From the NCBI RefSeq assembly GCF_900104635.1, contig NZ_FNWC01000007.1, forward strand, positions 1,401,421 to 1,465,420: a DNA stretch of 64,000 bases, given 5' to 3'. The number at the start of each line of letters is the position of its first letter. The stretch's first letter is position 1. Shown in pieces: positions 55,845 to 64,000 of the stretch. The translations under genes and the position numbers were made by a program. The notes below the pieces were generated by a model. That model was given only the letters and a program-made list of their open reading frames with translations, had not been told where the DNA came from and searched no databases. The DNA is from Coprococcus phoceensis (GTDB taxonomy: Bacteria; Bacillota; Clostridia; Lachnospirales; Lachnospiraceae).

Positions 55845-55873
55845 TTGTTTTTTGAAACGAAAATCAGTATAAT
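55845..55873 (+). promoter_or_regulatory. Promoter of luxS
   Basis: TTGTTT (55845-55850), 17 bases, a perfect TATAAT (55868-55873), 30 bases before the ATG at 55903. Confidence 0.65.
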
Positions 55874-55902
55874 GAATGCATAGTTTTTAGGAGGAGAAGA
55901 AA

Positions 55903-56382
55903 ATGGAGAAAATCACTAGTTTTACAATAGACCACATCAGATTGGTTCCTGGCGTGTATGTTTCCAGAAAAGATCCGATCGGCAATGAAATCATCACAAC
56001 CTTCGATCTTCGCATGACAAGCCCGAATGACGAACCAGTTATGAACACCGCAGAGATGCATGCGATTGAACATCTCGCCGCCACATTTTTACGGAATCAT
56101 CCTGTATTTGGAAATAAGATCATCTACTTTGGACCAATGGGATGTCGCACCGGATTTTATTTGTTATTGGCGGGTGACTACTGCTCAGAAGATATCATCG
56201 AGCTTTTGAAAGAATTATTTACATTTATCGCAGAATTCAATGATGAGATTCCTGGTGCTTCTGCAAAAGACTGTGGCAATTATCTGGATATGAATCTTCC
56301 AATGGCAAGATACCTTGCAAAAAAATATCTAAACGATGTCCTTTTAGATATCAAAAAAAATCAACTCTATTATCCGGACTAA
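55903..56382 (+). CDS. luxS: S-ribosylhomocysteine lyase
   Basis: Splits S-ribosylhomocysteine into homocysteine and the autoinducer-2 precursor DPD. The 159-residue protein has metal ligands His53 and His57 (HAIEH), Cys124 (DCGNY) and catalytic Cys81. It is monocistronic, with AGGAGGAG before the ATG and a shared terminator after it. No pfs gene is adjacent. Confidence 0.97.
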   Translation: MEKITSFTIDHIRLVPGVYVSRKDPIGNEIITTFDLRMTSPNDEPVMNTAEMHAIEHLAATFLRNHPVFGNKIIYFGPMGCRTGFYLLLAGDYCSEDIIELLKELFTFIAEFNDEIPGASAKDCGNYLDMNLPMARYLAKKYLNDVLLDIKKNQLYYPD

Positions 56383-56410
56383 AAAGAAGTTCCCACGGGA
56401 ACTTCTTTTA
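56383..56410. terminator. Bidirectional terminator between luxS and the DUF5662 operon
   Basis: Perfect arms AAAGAAGTTCCC/GGGAACTTCTTT around two bases, with A/T tails on both sides. Confidence 0.8.
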
Positions 56411-56938
56411 TCGTTTTAAAACTTCTTTTTTTATATATGAAAAGGTTGCGTTCTCACCCTTTTCAGCCAACATATATAACAGGGTCTCCAACAGCGCCTT
56501 GGAATCTTTATGTAAAATCGTATATGGAAGCCCTCTCTGATAATACGCAAGTGGCTGACCGTCATCATACATCTCCTTCATATAGATCTTAGACGCCGCA
56601 ATTCGATCAATAAACATCTCAACCACATACTTTTTTGGCATGCACATCCCAATCAGTCCTTTTTGTTCGCCCAGTCCATAGTCAATCCAATACTCATAGT
56701 GATGCTTATTGCGTCCCTTATGATGAAGCCATGCAGACGAATATCCAAGCTTTTCACGCTCGGCGTTGTTCGGACTTCTCGTCCCTTGATAGTACTTTGC
56801 CCCGACACGAAACTCTGTCCATCCATATTTCGACAAATCATGCATCAATCCCTGTCTGTACAACCCTACTCGGAAACATCCTTTCATAACAAGAATTTTA
56901 TGATGTGTAATCGTACAAAAATGCTGCCACGCTTTCAT
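56408..56938 (-). CDS. DUF5662 family protein
   Basis: A 176-residue protein of unknown function. It contains histidine/aspartate clusters MHDLSKYGWTEF near 33-44 and WLHHKGRNKHHYEYW near 70-84 that look like a metal site related to HD-type folds; catalysis is inferred only. It is the last gene of the operon starting with the lipoprotein at 60309, 16 bases after the TraX-like gene. Confidence 0.75.
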   Translation of the reverse strand: MKAWQHFCTITHHKILVMKGCFRVGLYRQGLMHDLSKYGWTEFRVGAKYYQGTRSPNNAEREKLGYSSAWLHHKGRNKHHYEYWIDYGLGEQKGLIGMCMPKKYVVEMFIDRIAASKIYMKEMYDDGQPLAYYQRGLPYTILHKDSKALLETLLYMLAEKGENATFSYIKKEVLKR

Positions 56939-56954
56939 TCGCTTCTCCTTTTAC

Positions 56955-57617
56955 CTAACTCAAAATCATTTTTATTAAAAACAAGGCAAGCAGATGCACC
57001 GGATAAAATCCGTAAAAAAGCCACTTCATCTTCTTTCCCTGTGTGCCATTGTAAAGATAGATCGGAATCAATGCCAGTACCCCAAACACTTGAACTCCGC
57101 CCATCAAGGCAATATTAACAAATAAGACACTGATCGTTTTCCAAAGCATATCATCCCGGAACAGATAAAAACATAATATCATCAGAACTCCTACTCCACC
57201 ATAATCTGTTCTCAGTAAATCAGCAATTAAAAACGATACCAAAGATACTGTCACCATCTCAAATTTTCCTGATGATTTCATCAAAAAATACATCATTACA
57301 AGACCGATAAACAAAGTAAAAAATATATTCTGGTGTCCGAATTCCAAAATCTTTCCACTGACAGTAAGGTCGAATGGAATCTCTGATAATAATGCTAAAA
57401 TACCAATCCGGCACATATATTTTTTGATATCATGTGTGTAGAAGAAACCTTCCACCAATGTATATGCAAAAATTGGAAACGCCAGTCGCCCAATCACACG
57501 AAATAAAATCTGCTCAGGAAACAAAACTGCTCCAATATGATCTGCCAGCATCGACAGCATCGCTATCATCTTTAGTGTAAAAGAATCTATCTTTATCTTT
57601 TCTGCTATTCTTTCCAT
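56955..57617 (-). CDS. TraX-like membrane protein
   Basis: A 220-residue protein with about seven or eight membrane segments and the TraX features MLADHIGAVLFPE near residue 23 and RVIGRLAFPIFAYTLVEGF. TraX of the F plasmid acetylates pilin, while chromosomal relatives probably modify a cell-surface polymer. It begins three bases after the pseudo-GH13 gene. No conjugation genes are present, so plasmid transfer is not implied. Confidence 0.88.
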   Translation of the reverse strand: MERIAEKIKIDSFTLKMIAMLSMLADHIGAVLFPEQILFRVIGRLAFPIFAYTLVEGFFYTHDIKKYMCRIGILALLSEIPFDLTVSGKILEFGHQNIFFTLFIGLVMMYFLMKSSGKFEMVTVSLVSFLIADLLRTDYGGVGVLMILCFYLFRDDMLWKTISVLFVNIALMGGVQVFGVLALIPIYLYNGTQGKKMKWLFYGFYPVHLLALFLIKMILS

Positions 57618-57620
57618 CTT

Positions 57621-59288
57621 CTACCTTCCTAAAAACATTATGATCGTTCTCTCATTGACAACAGTCTCTTTCTGATTTTCCACAAGCATTTCTTCTTTCA
57701 ACTCTTCTTCCGTCGAAAAAACGCGATACCATCTCTTTCCTTTCGAAAGTGCAGGAAGTGCAAATTTATGCTCTGTCCAATGCATATTATATGCAATAAA
57801 GCAGTCACCTTCACTCTCGCCTTCCCCGTGATAATATACACCAAGCTGTCTGCTCGCCACATTTTGCGGGATCTGCCATGCACTCTCTCCGTGATAGGAG
57901 ACATCCGGTACCCCACAGCTCATCTCATCTCTTCCAAGCAAAGGCTTTTCGGAGTGCAAAATAGGCAGACGCTTACGCAGCGCGATCAGATTCCTCACAT
58001 AATCAAATAATTCTTTTTCTTTTTCAAGTTGCTTCCAGTTCAGCCATGCTGTCTCATTATCCTGACAATACACATTATTATTTCCCTTTTGAGAATTTGC
58101 GAACTCATCTCCTGCCAGCAGGCATGGTGTCCCCTGCGCCATCAGCAACAGAAAGAATGCGTTCCTCATCTGTTTCTTCCGAAGTTCCAAAACAGCTTTT
58201 CTGCGAGTCGCTCCTTCTGCACCACAGTTCCAGCTGTAATTGTAATCCGGACCGTCCTGATTATTTTCGCCGTTTGCCTCATTATGTTTTCCATCATATG
58301 ACACGAGATCTGCCAGAGTGAATCCATTATGGCTCGTAATATAATTACAGCTTCTTTGTTCCTTTGACTGCTGTTTCAGCCACCACATCACTCCTGGTAC
58401 CATCCCTTCATCTCCTTTCAGGAAACGTCTCATCGTAATCTGAAAATCTTCTTTGTTTTGCAAGATTTTTGTTCGCTTTAAAAGTGGATCTGCCAAAATT
58501 GCTTCCATTGGAGCAAGCACCGGATTTAAAATAAATCCGTCAATATGATATTCCAGCACATAATAACGGAGGCACTCCTCCATCATCTGCGGCATAATGT
58601 GTTCCGAAAATGGAAGATTTAAAACCACTTCTATCCCCGCACGATGGCATGCCTTCACCATATCTTTAAGTTCTTTCCCCGTATTTTCTTGAGATGCATA
58701 AAGTCTTTTTGGTGCAAAGCAATAGGCATCTCCATATCCCCAGTAATTCGTATATTTTTTATTATCCAAAAAGTCATATACCGGCATACACTGGATCTGA
58801 TTCACACCCAATTCTTTGAGATACGGAATCTTTTCCATCACACCCGCAAATGTTCCTCTTTTTTTTACTTTCGAACTGCTGTGTTTTGTAAATCCTCGAA
58901 CATGGAGACTGTAGGCAATCACCTCATGATAGGGAATCTCAAGCGGTGTATCTTCTTCCCAATCATATGCTTCCATGGAAATTCTTCCTCGTTCGCTGCC
59001 ATCTGCTTGTAATACCAGTTCTTTCACATAAGGGTCTGTCACAACCTTACCTTCTATTTCATAGTTATACTCACAATTCTCAATCGTGCTTTTTTGTAAT
59101 GCAAGAAATCGAACTTCTCCCACCGCGTCTTTCTCTAAAAACTCGATTCTTTGGCAAGGCAGCTTAGCCCCCTTCTCATATATCAACAAAAAACAGCGTT
59201 TTCCTTGCTCTACAGCTACAGAAAAATTCACATACCCATTATTTTCTGTCACTCCAAGCGGCAATGGATGCCCCTTTTTTTCTCTCAT
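57621..59288 (-). CDS. Catalytically dead GH13 homologue (glycogen debranching/isoamylase-like)
   Basis: A 555-residue protein that aligns by motif along GlgX/isoamylase-type enzymes: an N-terminal beta domain, VIAYSLHVRGFTKHSSS, NYWGYGDAYCFAPK, LLAGDEFANSQKGNNN and a C-terminal beta domain. Every catalytic position is altered. Region I reads VVLNLPFSEH. In region II the nucleophile Asp is Asn255 (GFILNP) and the preceding Arg is Ile253. The region III segment with the acid/base Glu is deleted. In region IV Asp is Asn321 (ITSHNGFT). I infer a sugar-binding or regulatory pseudoenzyme. It lies in an operon with a sugar-binding lipoprotein. Confidence 0.85.
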   Translation of the reverse strand: MREKKGHPLPLGVTENNGYVNFSVAVEQGKRCFLLIYEKGAKLPCQRIEFLEKDAVGEVRFLALQKSTIENCEYNYEIEGKVVTDPYVKELVLQADGSERGRISMEAYDWEEDTPLEIPYHEVIAYSLHVRGFTKHSSSKVKKRGTFAGVMEKIPYLKELGVNQIQCMPVYDFLDNKKYTNYWGYGDAYCFAPKRLYASQENTGKELKDMVKACHRAGIEVVLNLPFSEHIMPQMMEECLRYYVLEYHIDGFILNPVLAPMEAILADPLLKRTKILQNKEDFQITMRRFLKGDEGMVPGVMWWLKQQSKEQRSCNYITSHNGFTLADLVSYDGKHNEANGENNQDGPDYNYSWNCGAEGATRRKAVLELRKKQMRNAFFLLLMAQGTPCLLAGDEFANSQKGNNNVYCQDNETAWLNWKQLEKEKELFDYVRNLIALRKRLPILHSEKPLLGRDEMSCGVPDVSYHGESAWQIPQNVASRQLGVYYHGEGESEGDCFIAYNMHWTEHKFALPALSKGKRWYRVFSTEEELKEEMLVENQKETVVNERTIIMFLGR

Positions 59289-59316
59289 GCCTTCAATCTC
59301 CTAATCTTCTCTTTTC

Positions 59317-60309
59317 CTACTGCCAGCCATCTACACCATACATCTCGAGATTATCTTTATTGATCAAAAATGTCTCTTCATATGTAATTCTTGCATATTT
59401 CTCTTTGTTCAGAACACTTAACGCCACTTTTGCAGACTCTTTTCCAATCTCAATCGGAGACTGTCCTCCGGTTGCCGCTATGAGAGAGTTCTCCTTTTCC
59501 AACTCTTTTTTAATCTCCGGTGAACCATCCACGCCATAGATATAGACGTTCTGTAATTGAGCCGCATTCGCTGCGACAAGTGCGCCAAGCGCTGTCGGAT
59601 CGTTGCCGCACATAATTGCTGACACATCCGGATGCTCCTTCAAAAGTGTCTCAGCCGCACTCAGCGCCGTATTTAAATCTCCTTTTGTATCACTTCGTCC
59701 GACAACCTCAAATCCTTTATCCGCAATTGCCTCCTCAAATCCCGTAATGCGCTCATTGATAGAATTCATTGTTGGACACTCCAATATCAATACTTTTCCG
59801 CCTTCCGGAAGTTTTTCAACAAGGTCTTTTCCGCATAAATATCCTGCATTCTTATTATCAGATCCAATATATGCATCCACATAGTCAAATTCTTTTACCT
59901 GTGTATCCACATTGATAATCTTCACATCTGCCTCTTTCAATTCTTCCAATGCAGGTGTGATTGCCTCCCAGTCAACCGGTGTCAGAAAAATTGCATCGAT
60001 TCCCTGATCGATCATATCTTCAATCTGCTCAACCTGTACATCCGGATCCTGCTTTGGATCTTCTGTAATCAATGTATGTCCATCCTTTTCAAGCGTCTCA
60101 CGAATTGACGACTCAAGCGTAATAAAATATGGATTCTCCATCGTAATTCCGCTGAATCCAAATGTATATTTTTCCTGCTCTTCTTCGTCCGTTTCCTCTT
60201 TCACCTGTGGATTATCCTCCGGTGTCCCTACATTTTTTTTACATGCCGATATGCCAAATACACAGACCAGCAGCAACGCTGTTAATGCTAATACTCTTTT
60301 TTTCTTCAT
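59317..60309 (-). CDS. Orphan sugar-binding lipoprotein (RbsB-like)
   Basis: A 330-residue extracellular solute-binding protein. It has a signal peptide with lipobox GISAC at about residues 19-23, an acidic linker (about 28-48), and two Rossmann-like lobes typical of ribose/galactose binding proteins (TMENPYFITLE, IDAIFLTPVDWEAI, VYIYGVDGSPE). No permease or ATPase gene is nearby, so it is an orphan receptor or works with a distant transporter. It heads a four-gene operon. Confidence 0.9.
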   Translation of the reverse strand: MKKKRVLALTALLLVCVFGISACKKNVGTPEDNPQVKEETDEEEQEKYTFGFSGITMENPYFITLESSIRETLEKDGHTLITEDPKQDPDVQVEQIEDMIDQGIDAIFLTPVDWEAITPALEELKEADVKIINVDTQVKEFDYVDAYIGSDNKNAGYLCGKDLVEKLPEGGKVLILECPTMNSINERITGFEEAIADKGFEVVGRSDTKGDLNTALSAAETLLKEHPDVSAIMCGNDPTALGALVAANAAQLQNVYIYGVDGSPEIKKELEKENSLIAATGGQSPIEIGKESAKVALSVLNKEKYARITYEETFLINKDNLEMYGVDGWQ

Positions 60310-60401
60310 CTGCTTCCTCCATAATCTGTTTTCTTATGAATTCCATCCCTTTATTTTAGCCCTTTTTCTAATAATGTCAATAGTTTTCCCTCTTGCAATT
60401 C

Positions 60402-60430
60402 TTGCCACAGTCTGATAGAGTTAGTATATC
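60402..60430 (+). promoter_or_regulatory. Promoter of the DUF1292 gene
   Basis: TTGCCA (60402-60407), 17 bases, TATATC (60425-60430), about 23 bases before the ATG. Confidence 0.5.
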
Positions 60431-60452
60431 AATAAAAAAGGAGATAAAAACT

Positions 60453-60788
60453 ATGAGTGAACATAATCATGATTGTGGCTGCGGACATGACGACTGTAAC
60501 TGCGGCGAAGAAAACCTTACTGTAACATTGACACTTGATAACGACGAGGTACTGGAATGTGCAGTTCTCACAATTTTCTCAGCTGGTGACAGACAGTATA
60601 TCGCATTGCTTCCATTAGAGGATGCAGAAGACACAGAGGAAGGTGACGTATTCATCTACCGTTTTGAAGAAGATGAAAACGGCGAACCAACTTTAGACAA
60701 CATCGAAGATGACGATGAGTACGAGTTGGCTGCCGATGCTTTCGACGAATGGCTGGACGAACAAGACTTTGAAGAATTAGAAGACTAA
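60453..60788 (+). CDS. DUF1292 protein with Cys/His-rich N-terminus
   Basis: A 111-residue acidic protein. The N-terminus (about 4-17, HNHDCGCGHDDCNCG) holds four cysteines and three histidines and probably binds a metal. The rest is the DUF1292 (UPF0473/YrzB) fold with VTLTLDNDEVLECAV and a strongly acidic C-terminus. The function is unknown. The ATG at 60453 has AAAGGAG nine bases upstream. Confidence 0.88.
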   Translation: MSEHNHDCGCGHDDCNCGEENLTVTLTLDNDEVLECAVLTIFSAGDRQYIALLPLEDAEDTEEGDVFIYRFEEDENGEPTLDNIEDDDEYELAADAFDEWLDEQDFEELED

Positions 60789-60806
60789 TCTAACAGACCT
60801 TAAATT

Positions 60807-60837
60807 GGCAGTGACGTAATGTTGCTGCCTGTTTTTT
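60807..60837 (+). terminator. Terminator of the DUF1292 gene
   Basis: A short stem GGCAG/CTGCC around 13 bases, followed by a T-run (TGTTTTTT). Confidence 0.5.
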
Positions 60838-60860
60838 ATTACATAGGAAATTGAATGACC

Positions 60861-62693
60861 TTACCCTCTTGTCAACAGCTCCCCCACAAACCGGGATTGT
60901 GCCATCGACTTCCCATTACGTTCTTTTGTATAAGAGATAATCAATTTCTTTCGTGCTCTCGTCATAGCCACATAGAACATCCTGCGCTCTTCTTCCACTT
61001 CTTCTTTTGTCTCCGCCTTTTTATATGGGGTAATCGTCTCATTCGCCCCGATAATAAATACCAGATCAAACTCCAATCCTTTCGATCCATGCATTGTCAT
61101 AAACGTGATTGCCTCCGGATCTGTCTCTTTTTGCTGCGACTGTCTCTTTAATTCCTCTGAATATTCTTCAATATGTGTAAACCACTCTTCAATCGTACGA
61201 AAGGCTTTTGCCCGCTCTTCAATCTCTCTCAGTACTTCTTTTAAATCTTCCATGTTGATTTTTCGAAATGCCGCATATTCTTTTAAAAATTCATCGTATC
61301 CGATATGTTTTCGAATATACTGGATTGCCCCGTACGGCGCCATATTTTTTAATATTCTAAAATCCACCTCAAGCTGATCGATCCGGTCGAGCATCCAGTC
61401 TTTGTCACAATAGAATTTTCGCAAACTCTCAAATGAAATCGTGGTTCCTTCCACACTGTCTCGCCCGATATAGCGGTTCGGACGATTCATAATCGCCAAA
61501 AATGATTTTCGCGAACGGTCTCCTAACGCCATCTTCAAATACGTAGTCAAATCCTGTGCAATAAAATGTTCATACAGATTCGGCATGCGTTCTTTCATCC
61601 GAAACGGCATGTTGTATTCCATAAATGTCTCCGCCAATGCACGTGCCTCCACATTTGTGCGAAACAGAACCGCAATCTCCGAAGACGGGATACCTCTTTT
61701 TTTCGCCTCCTGAATCTGACTGACCACATACTTGCTTTCTTCAATCGGATGTCTGACCTCCTGAATGTGGACGGTCTCTCCCTGCTCGTTCGTTGTGATA
61801 ATCTGCTTTGGATAACGGTTTACATTGTGCCGGATCACCCGTGCCGCCCCATTTACAATCGCTTTTGTAGAGCGATAATTCACATCCAGCAAAATCTCCT
61901 TTGTATCAGGGTAATCTTTCTTAAACCCAAGCATGATATCCGGTCTTGCGCCGCGGAATCGATAAATTGACTGATCATCATCTCCAACAATGAATAAGTT
62001 GTTTTCCGGCGCCGCCAGCATTCGAATCACATCATACTGTACCTGATTGATGTCTTGAAACTCATCAATTAAAATATACCGGAATTTTCTCTGCCACATG
62101 CTCAAAATATCCGGTCTCTTTTTGAACAATTCATAGACAAGCACAAGCATATCATCAAAATCGATTTTCTTTAACCGCTTCCGTTCTTTCTCATACTGCT
62201 CGAAAATTTCCCGAAAAACCTCTTCTGAACAGTTCAAAGACTCATATTCCGCCAATGGAATCTGATTATTTTTGATATTTCCAATCTCCCCTGCAATCCC
62301 TTGCAAAAAATCTTTCTCATCATCAATATCAATCTCCATTCTGCCAATGACCTGTTTTAACAGCTGGTATTTTTGTTCCTCAGAAAGAATATTTGACGCA
62401 TTCATCCTATATGCCCATTTTAAAATACCATAATAAATACCATGAAACGTTCCAAATGTGACAGGACCTGCTTTCTGTCCGCACAAACGCACAAAACGCT
62501 CTTTCATCTCAATTGATGCCGCTTTTGTAAATGTAATCACAAGAATCTCTTCCGGACTCACGTGATGCTTTCCAATCAGATATTCAATTCGTTTCGTGAT
62601 TGTGAGTGTTTTCCCGGAACCGGGACCTGCGAGAACCATACATGGACCATCCTTGTGGATGACTGCCTGAACTTGAGACGGATTCAAACTCAT
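60861..62693 (-). CDS. UvrD/PcrA-type DNA helicase
   Basis: A 610-residue superfamily 1 helicase. Motifs in order are AGPGSGKTLT (I), ITFTKAAS (Ia), LIDEFQDIN (II, with DEFQD), GDDDQSIYRFRGA (III), LDVNYRST (IV), MTMHGSKGLEFDLVF (V) and YVAMTRARKKL (VI). It is shorter than standard PcrA (about 730), ending soon after motif VI, so it lacks the C-terminal RNA-polymerase-binding tail and may be a paralogue. RBS AAAGGAG. Confidence 0.93.
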   Translation of the reverse strand: MSLNPSQVQAVIHKDGPCMVLAGPGSGKTLTITKRIEYLIGKHHVSPEEILVITFTKAASIEMKERFVRLCGQKAGPVTFGTFHGIYYGILKWAYRMNASNILSEEQKYQLLKQVIGRMEIDIDDEKDFLQGIAGEIGNIKNNQIPLAEYESLNCSEEVFREIFEQYEKERKRLKKIDFDDMLVLVYELFKKRPDILSMWQRKFRYILIDEFQDINQVQYDVIRMLAAPENNLFIVGDDDQSIYRFRGARPDIMLGFKKDYPDTKEILLDVNYRSTKAIVNGAARVIRHNVNRYPKQIITTNEQGETVHIQEVRHPIEESKYVVSQIQEAKKRGIPSSEIAVLFRTNVEARALAETFMEYNMPFRMKERMPNLYEHFIAQDLTTYLKMALGDRSRKSFLAIMNRPNRYIGRDSVEGTTISFESLRKFYCDKDWMLDRIDQLEVDFRILKNMAPYGAIQYIRKHIGYDEFLKEYAAFRKINMEDLKEVLREIEERAKAFRTIEEWFTHIEEYSEELKRQSQQKETDPEAITFMTMHGSKGLEFDLVFIIGANETITPYKKAETKEEVEEERRMFYVAMTRARKKLIISYTKERNGKSMAQSRFVGELLTRG

Positions 62694-62720
62694 ACGTTTT
62701 CTCCTTTCCAGATAAGTGAA

Positions 62721-62740
62721 GGACGGGCAGATTCCCGTCC
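62721..62740 (-). terminator. Terminator-like hairpin after gltX
   Basis: Perfect arms GGACGGG/CCCGTCC around six bases, close after the gltX stop codon. The T-run is weak. Confidence 0.5.
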
Positions 62741-62748
62741 CTCTCCCA

Positions 62749-64000
62749 CTATTTACTTAACAATTCAATTCCCTTGCGAATACGTGCTAAAGACTCTTCT
62801 TTTCCCAAAATCTCCATAATCTCCGTTGCACCGCCAGGTGTATTCTGCTTTCCGGATACAGCTGTTCTCACCGGCCACATTGCGTAACCGTTCTTGTATC
62901 CTTTTTCTTCTACATAGCCTTTCAGCACAGCATACAGCGCATCATTGCTGTAATCTTCCTGCGCCTCAAAAAGAGGAAGAATCTCTTTTAACACCTCAAG
63001 AGAAGTCTCCTCATTCGTCTTCATCTTCTTGTGTGTATACATTGCAGTATCATACTCCGGAAGTTCTTCAAAGAAATCAATATGTTCTTTGATGTCTGGG
63101 AAAATCTCGATTCTTGTCTTCACAAGCGCTGCAATTTTTTTCAGGTCATAATCTTTTGTAATCACTTCTTTGATGTATGGCTTTGCCAATTCATAGAATT
63201 TTTCAAAGTCCATTGCTTTGAGATATTCGCCGTTCATCCATTTTAATTTTACTGTGTCAAACACTGCAGGCGACTTACTCATGTGATGATAATCAAATGC
63301 TTTCACCAATTCTTCCAAAGAGAAAATCTCTCTGTTATCTGTAGGACTCCATCCAAGTAATGCCACGTAATTCACAACTGCTTCTGTCAAAAATCCCTGT
63401 TCGATGAGATCCTCATAAGAAGAATGTCCGCATCGCTTGCTCAGTTTTTTGTGTGTCTCATCTGTGATCAACGGACAGTGTACATAAGTCGGCACTTCCC
63501 ATCCGAACGCTTCATACAGACGATTGTACTTCGGCGCAGATGACAAATATTCATTACCGCGAACTACATGTGTGATTCCCTGTAAATGGTCATCGATTAC
63601 ATTGGCAAAATTATAGGTCGGATATCCATCTGATTTGATCAAAATCATGTCATCCAACTCCGCATTCGGAACTGTGATATCTCCGTAAATCTCATCGTGG
63701 AATGTCGTTGTACCTTCTGTCGGCATATTAATACGAATAACATATGGCTTTCCTGCCGCCAGATTTGCCTCAATCTCTTCCTTGCTCAGATGCAGACAGT
63801 GCTTGTCATATACTACGATCTCTGCTCCTCCCTCTGTCACTTCAGTTTTCAAAGATTCCAGTCTTTCTTTGTCACAGAAACAGTAATAAGCATCTCCCTG
63901 CTCGATCAGCTGTTTTGCATATTTCAGATACAATCCCATCTGTTGTCTCTCGCTTTGCACATATGGACCGACTCCACCGTCTTTGTCAGGACCTTCATCG
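62749..64000 (-). CDS. gltX: Glutamyl-tRNA synthetase, N-terminus beyond the window
   Basis: About 417 C-terminal residues of a class I synthetase that charges tRNA-Glu. The KMSKS-type motif appears as KLSKR in [13 protein letters not shown], with [22 protein letters not shown] before it. The frame is open to the right edge (reading [13 protein letters not shown] before VQSERQQMG), so the start codon and the HIGH motif lie outside. An internal frame starting at 63960 is not the true start. Confidence 0.95.
   Translation of the reverse strand, partial: DEGPDKDGGVGPYVQSERQQMGLYLKYAKQLIEQGDAYYCFCDKERLESLKTEVTEGGAEIVVYDKHCLHLSKEEIEANLAAGKPYVIRINMPTEGTTTFHDEIYGDITVPNAELDDMILIKSDGYPTYNFANVIDDHLQGITHVVRGNEYLSSAPKYNRLYEAFGWEVPTYVHCPLITDETHKKLSKRCGHSSYEDLIEQGFLTEAVVNYVALLGWSPTDNREIFSLEELVKAFDYHHMSKSPAVFDTVKLKWMNGEYLKAMDFEKFYELAKPYIKEVITKDYDLKKIAALVKTRIEIFPDIKEHIDFFEELPEYDTAMYTHKKMKTNEETSLEVLKEILPLFEAQEDYSNDALYAVLKGYVEEKGYKNGYAMWPVRTAVSGKQNTPGGATEIMEILGKEESLARIRKGIELLSK

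Noticed and set aside
56955..57617. TraX-like gene as evidence of a conjugative plasmid
   Set aside because: TraX relatives are common on chromosomes and no other transfer genes are present.
1..64000. CRISPR arrays, prophage or insertion sequences
   Set aside because: No regularly spaced repeats, transposase, integrase or phage structural genes were found on either strand.

Overview
The window reads as chromosomal DNA of a low-GC, spore-forming Firmicute, most likely a Lachnospiraceae member (Clostridia). The evidence is the AT-rich intergenic DNA with canonical TTGACA/TATAAT-type promoters, strong GGAGG ribosome sites, sporulation genes (SpoIIM, a SpoVB-like flippase), a giant 2-hydroxyacyl-CoA dehydratase activase-type protein, a DUF1292 protein, a high-cysteine 'chorion-like' small protein, and the ylxM-ffh-rpsP-khpA-rimM-trmD-rplS order. 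The genus cannot be fixed from the sequence alone. No CRISPR array, rRNA, prophage, insertion sequence or integrase is visible. One tRNA gene (Thr, CGT) is present. Genes are tightly packed and no gene-free stretch exceeds about 300 bases. Both window ends cut genes: seven codons of an unknown gene on the left and glutamyl-tRNA synthetase on the right.

Layout. 1-12.9 kb is central carbon metabolism: a pseudo-rhomboid/pyk pair, the 1415-residue activase-type protein, then gap, pgk, tpiA, a NUDIX gene and gpmI on the minus strand. Visible terminators and promoters split these into separate units. 12.9-17 kb is the iron-sulfur/thiouridine operon iscR-iscS-iscU-mnmA plus a PHP phosphatase, with a palindrome next to its promoter. 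17-25.3 kb holds spoVB-like, nudF-like/spoIIM, RNase Y, recA-recX with an SOS box, a sodium:solute symporter behind a 35-base palindrome, and methylglyoxal synthase. 25.3-36.2 kb carries an ABC exporter, a left-handed beta-helix protein, topB, asd, queH-argH, an ABC importer lacking its binding protein, and a HAD phosphatase.

36.2-46 kb is the translation/secretion block: ylxM-ffh-rpsP-khpA-rimM-trmD-rplS, then lepB-rbgA-lepB-rnhB-yraN-pgeF-mscS and tRNA-Thr, with xpt upstream. 46-49 kb is the least familiar part: a subtilase, a Cys/Gly-rich protein built from two near-identical hydrophobic modules, and two overlapping genes of unknown function. 49-56.4 kb is housekeeping (truA, a patatin, an ABC-F ATPase, a CNNM/CorC protein, trpS, a phosphatase, luxS).

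56.4-60.3 kb is a tight four-gene operon: an orphan sugar-binding lipoprotein, a GH13 glycogen-debranching homologue that has lost every catalytic acid, a TraX-like membrane protein and a DUF5662 protein. This operon is the best candidate for an undescribed system. The window ends with a DUF1292 protein, a UvrD/PcrA helicase and gltX.
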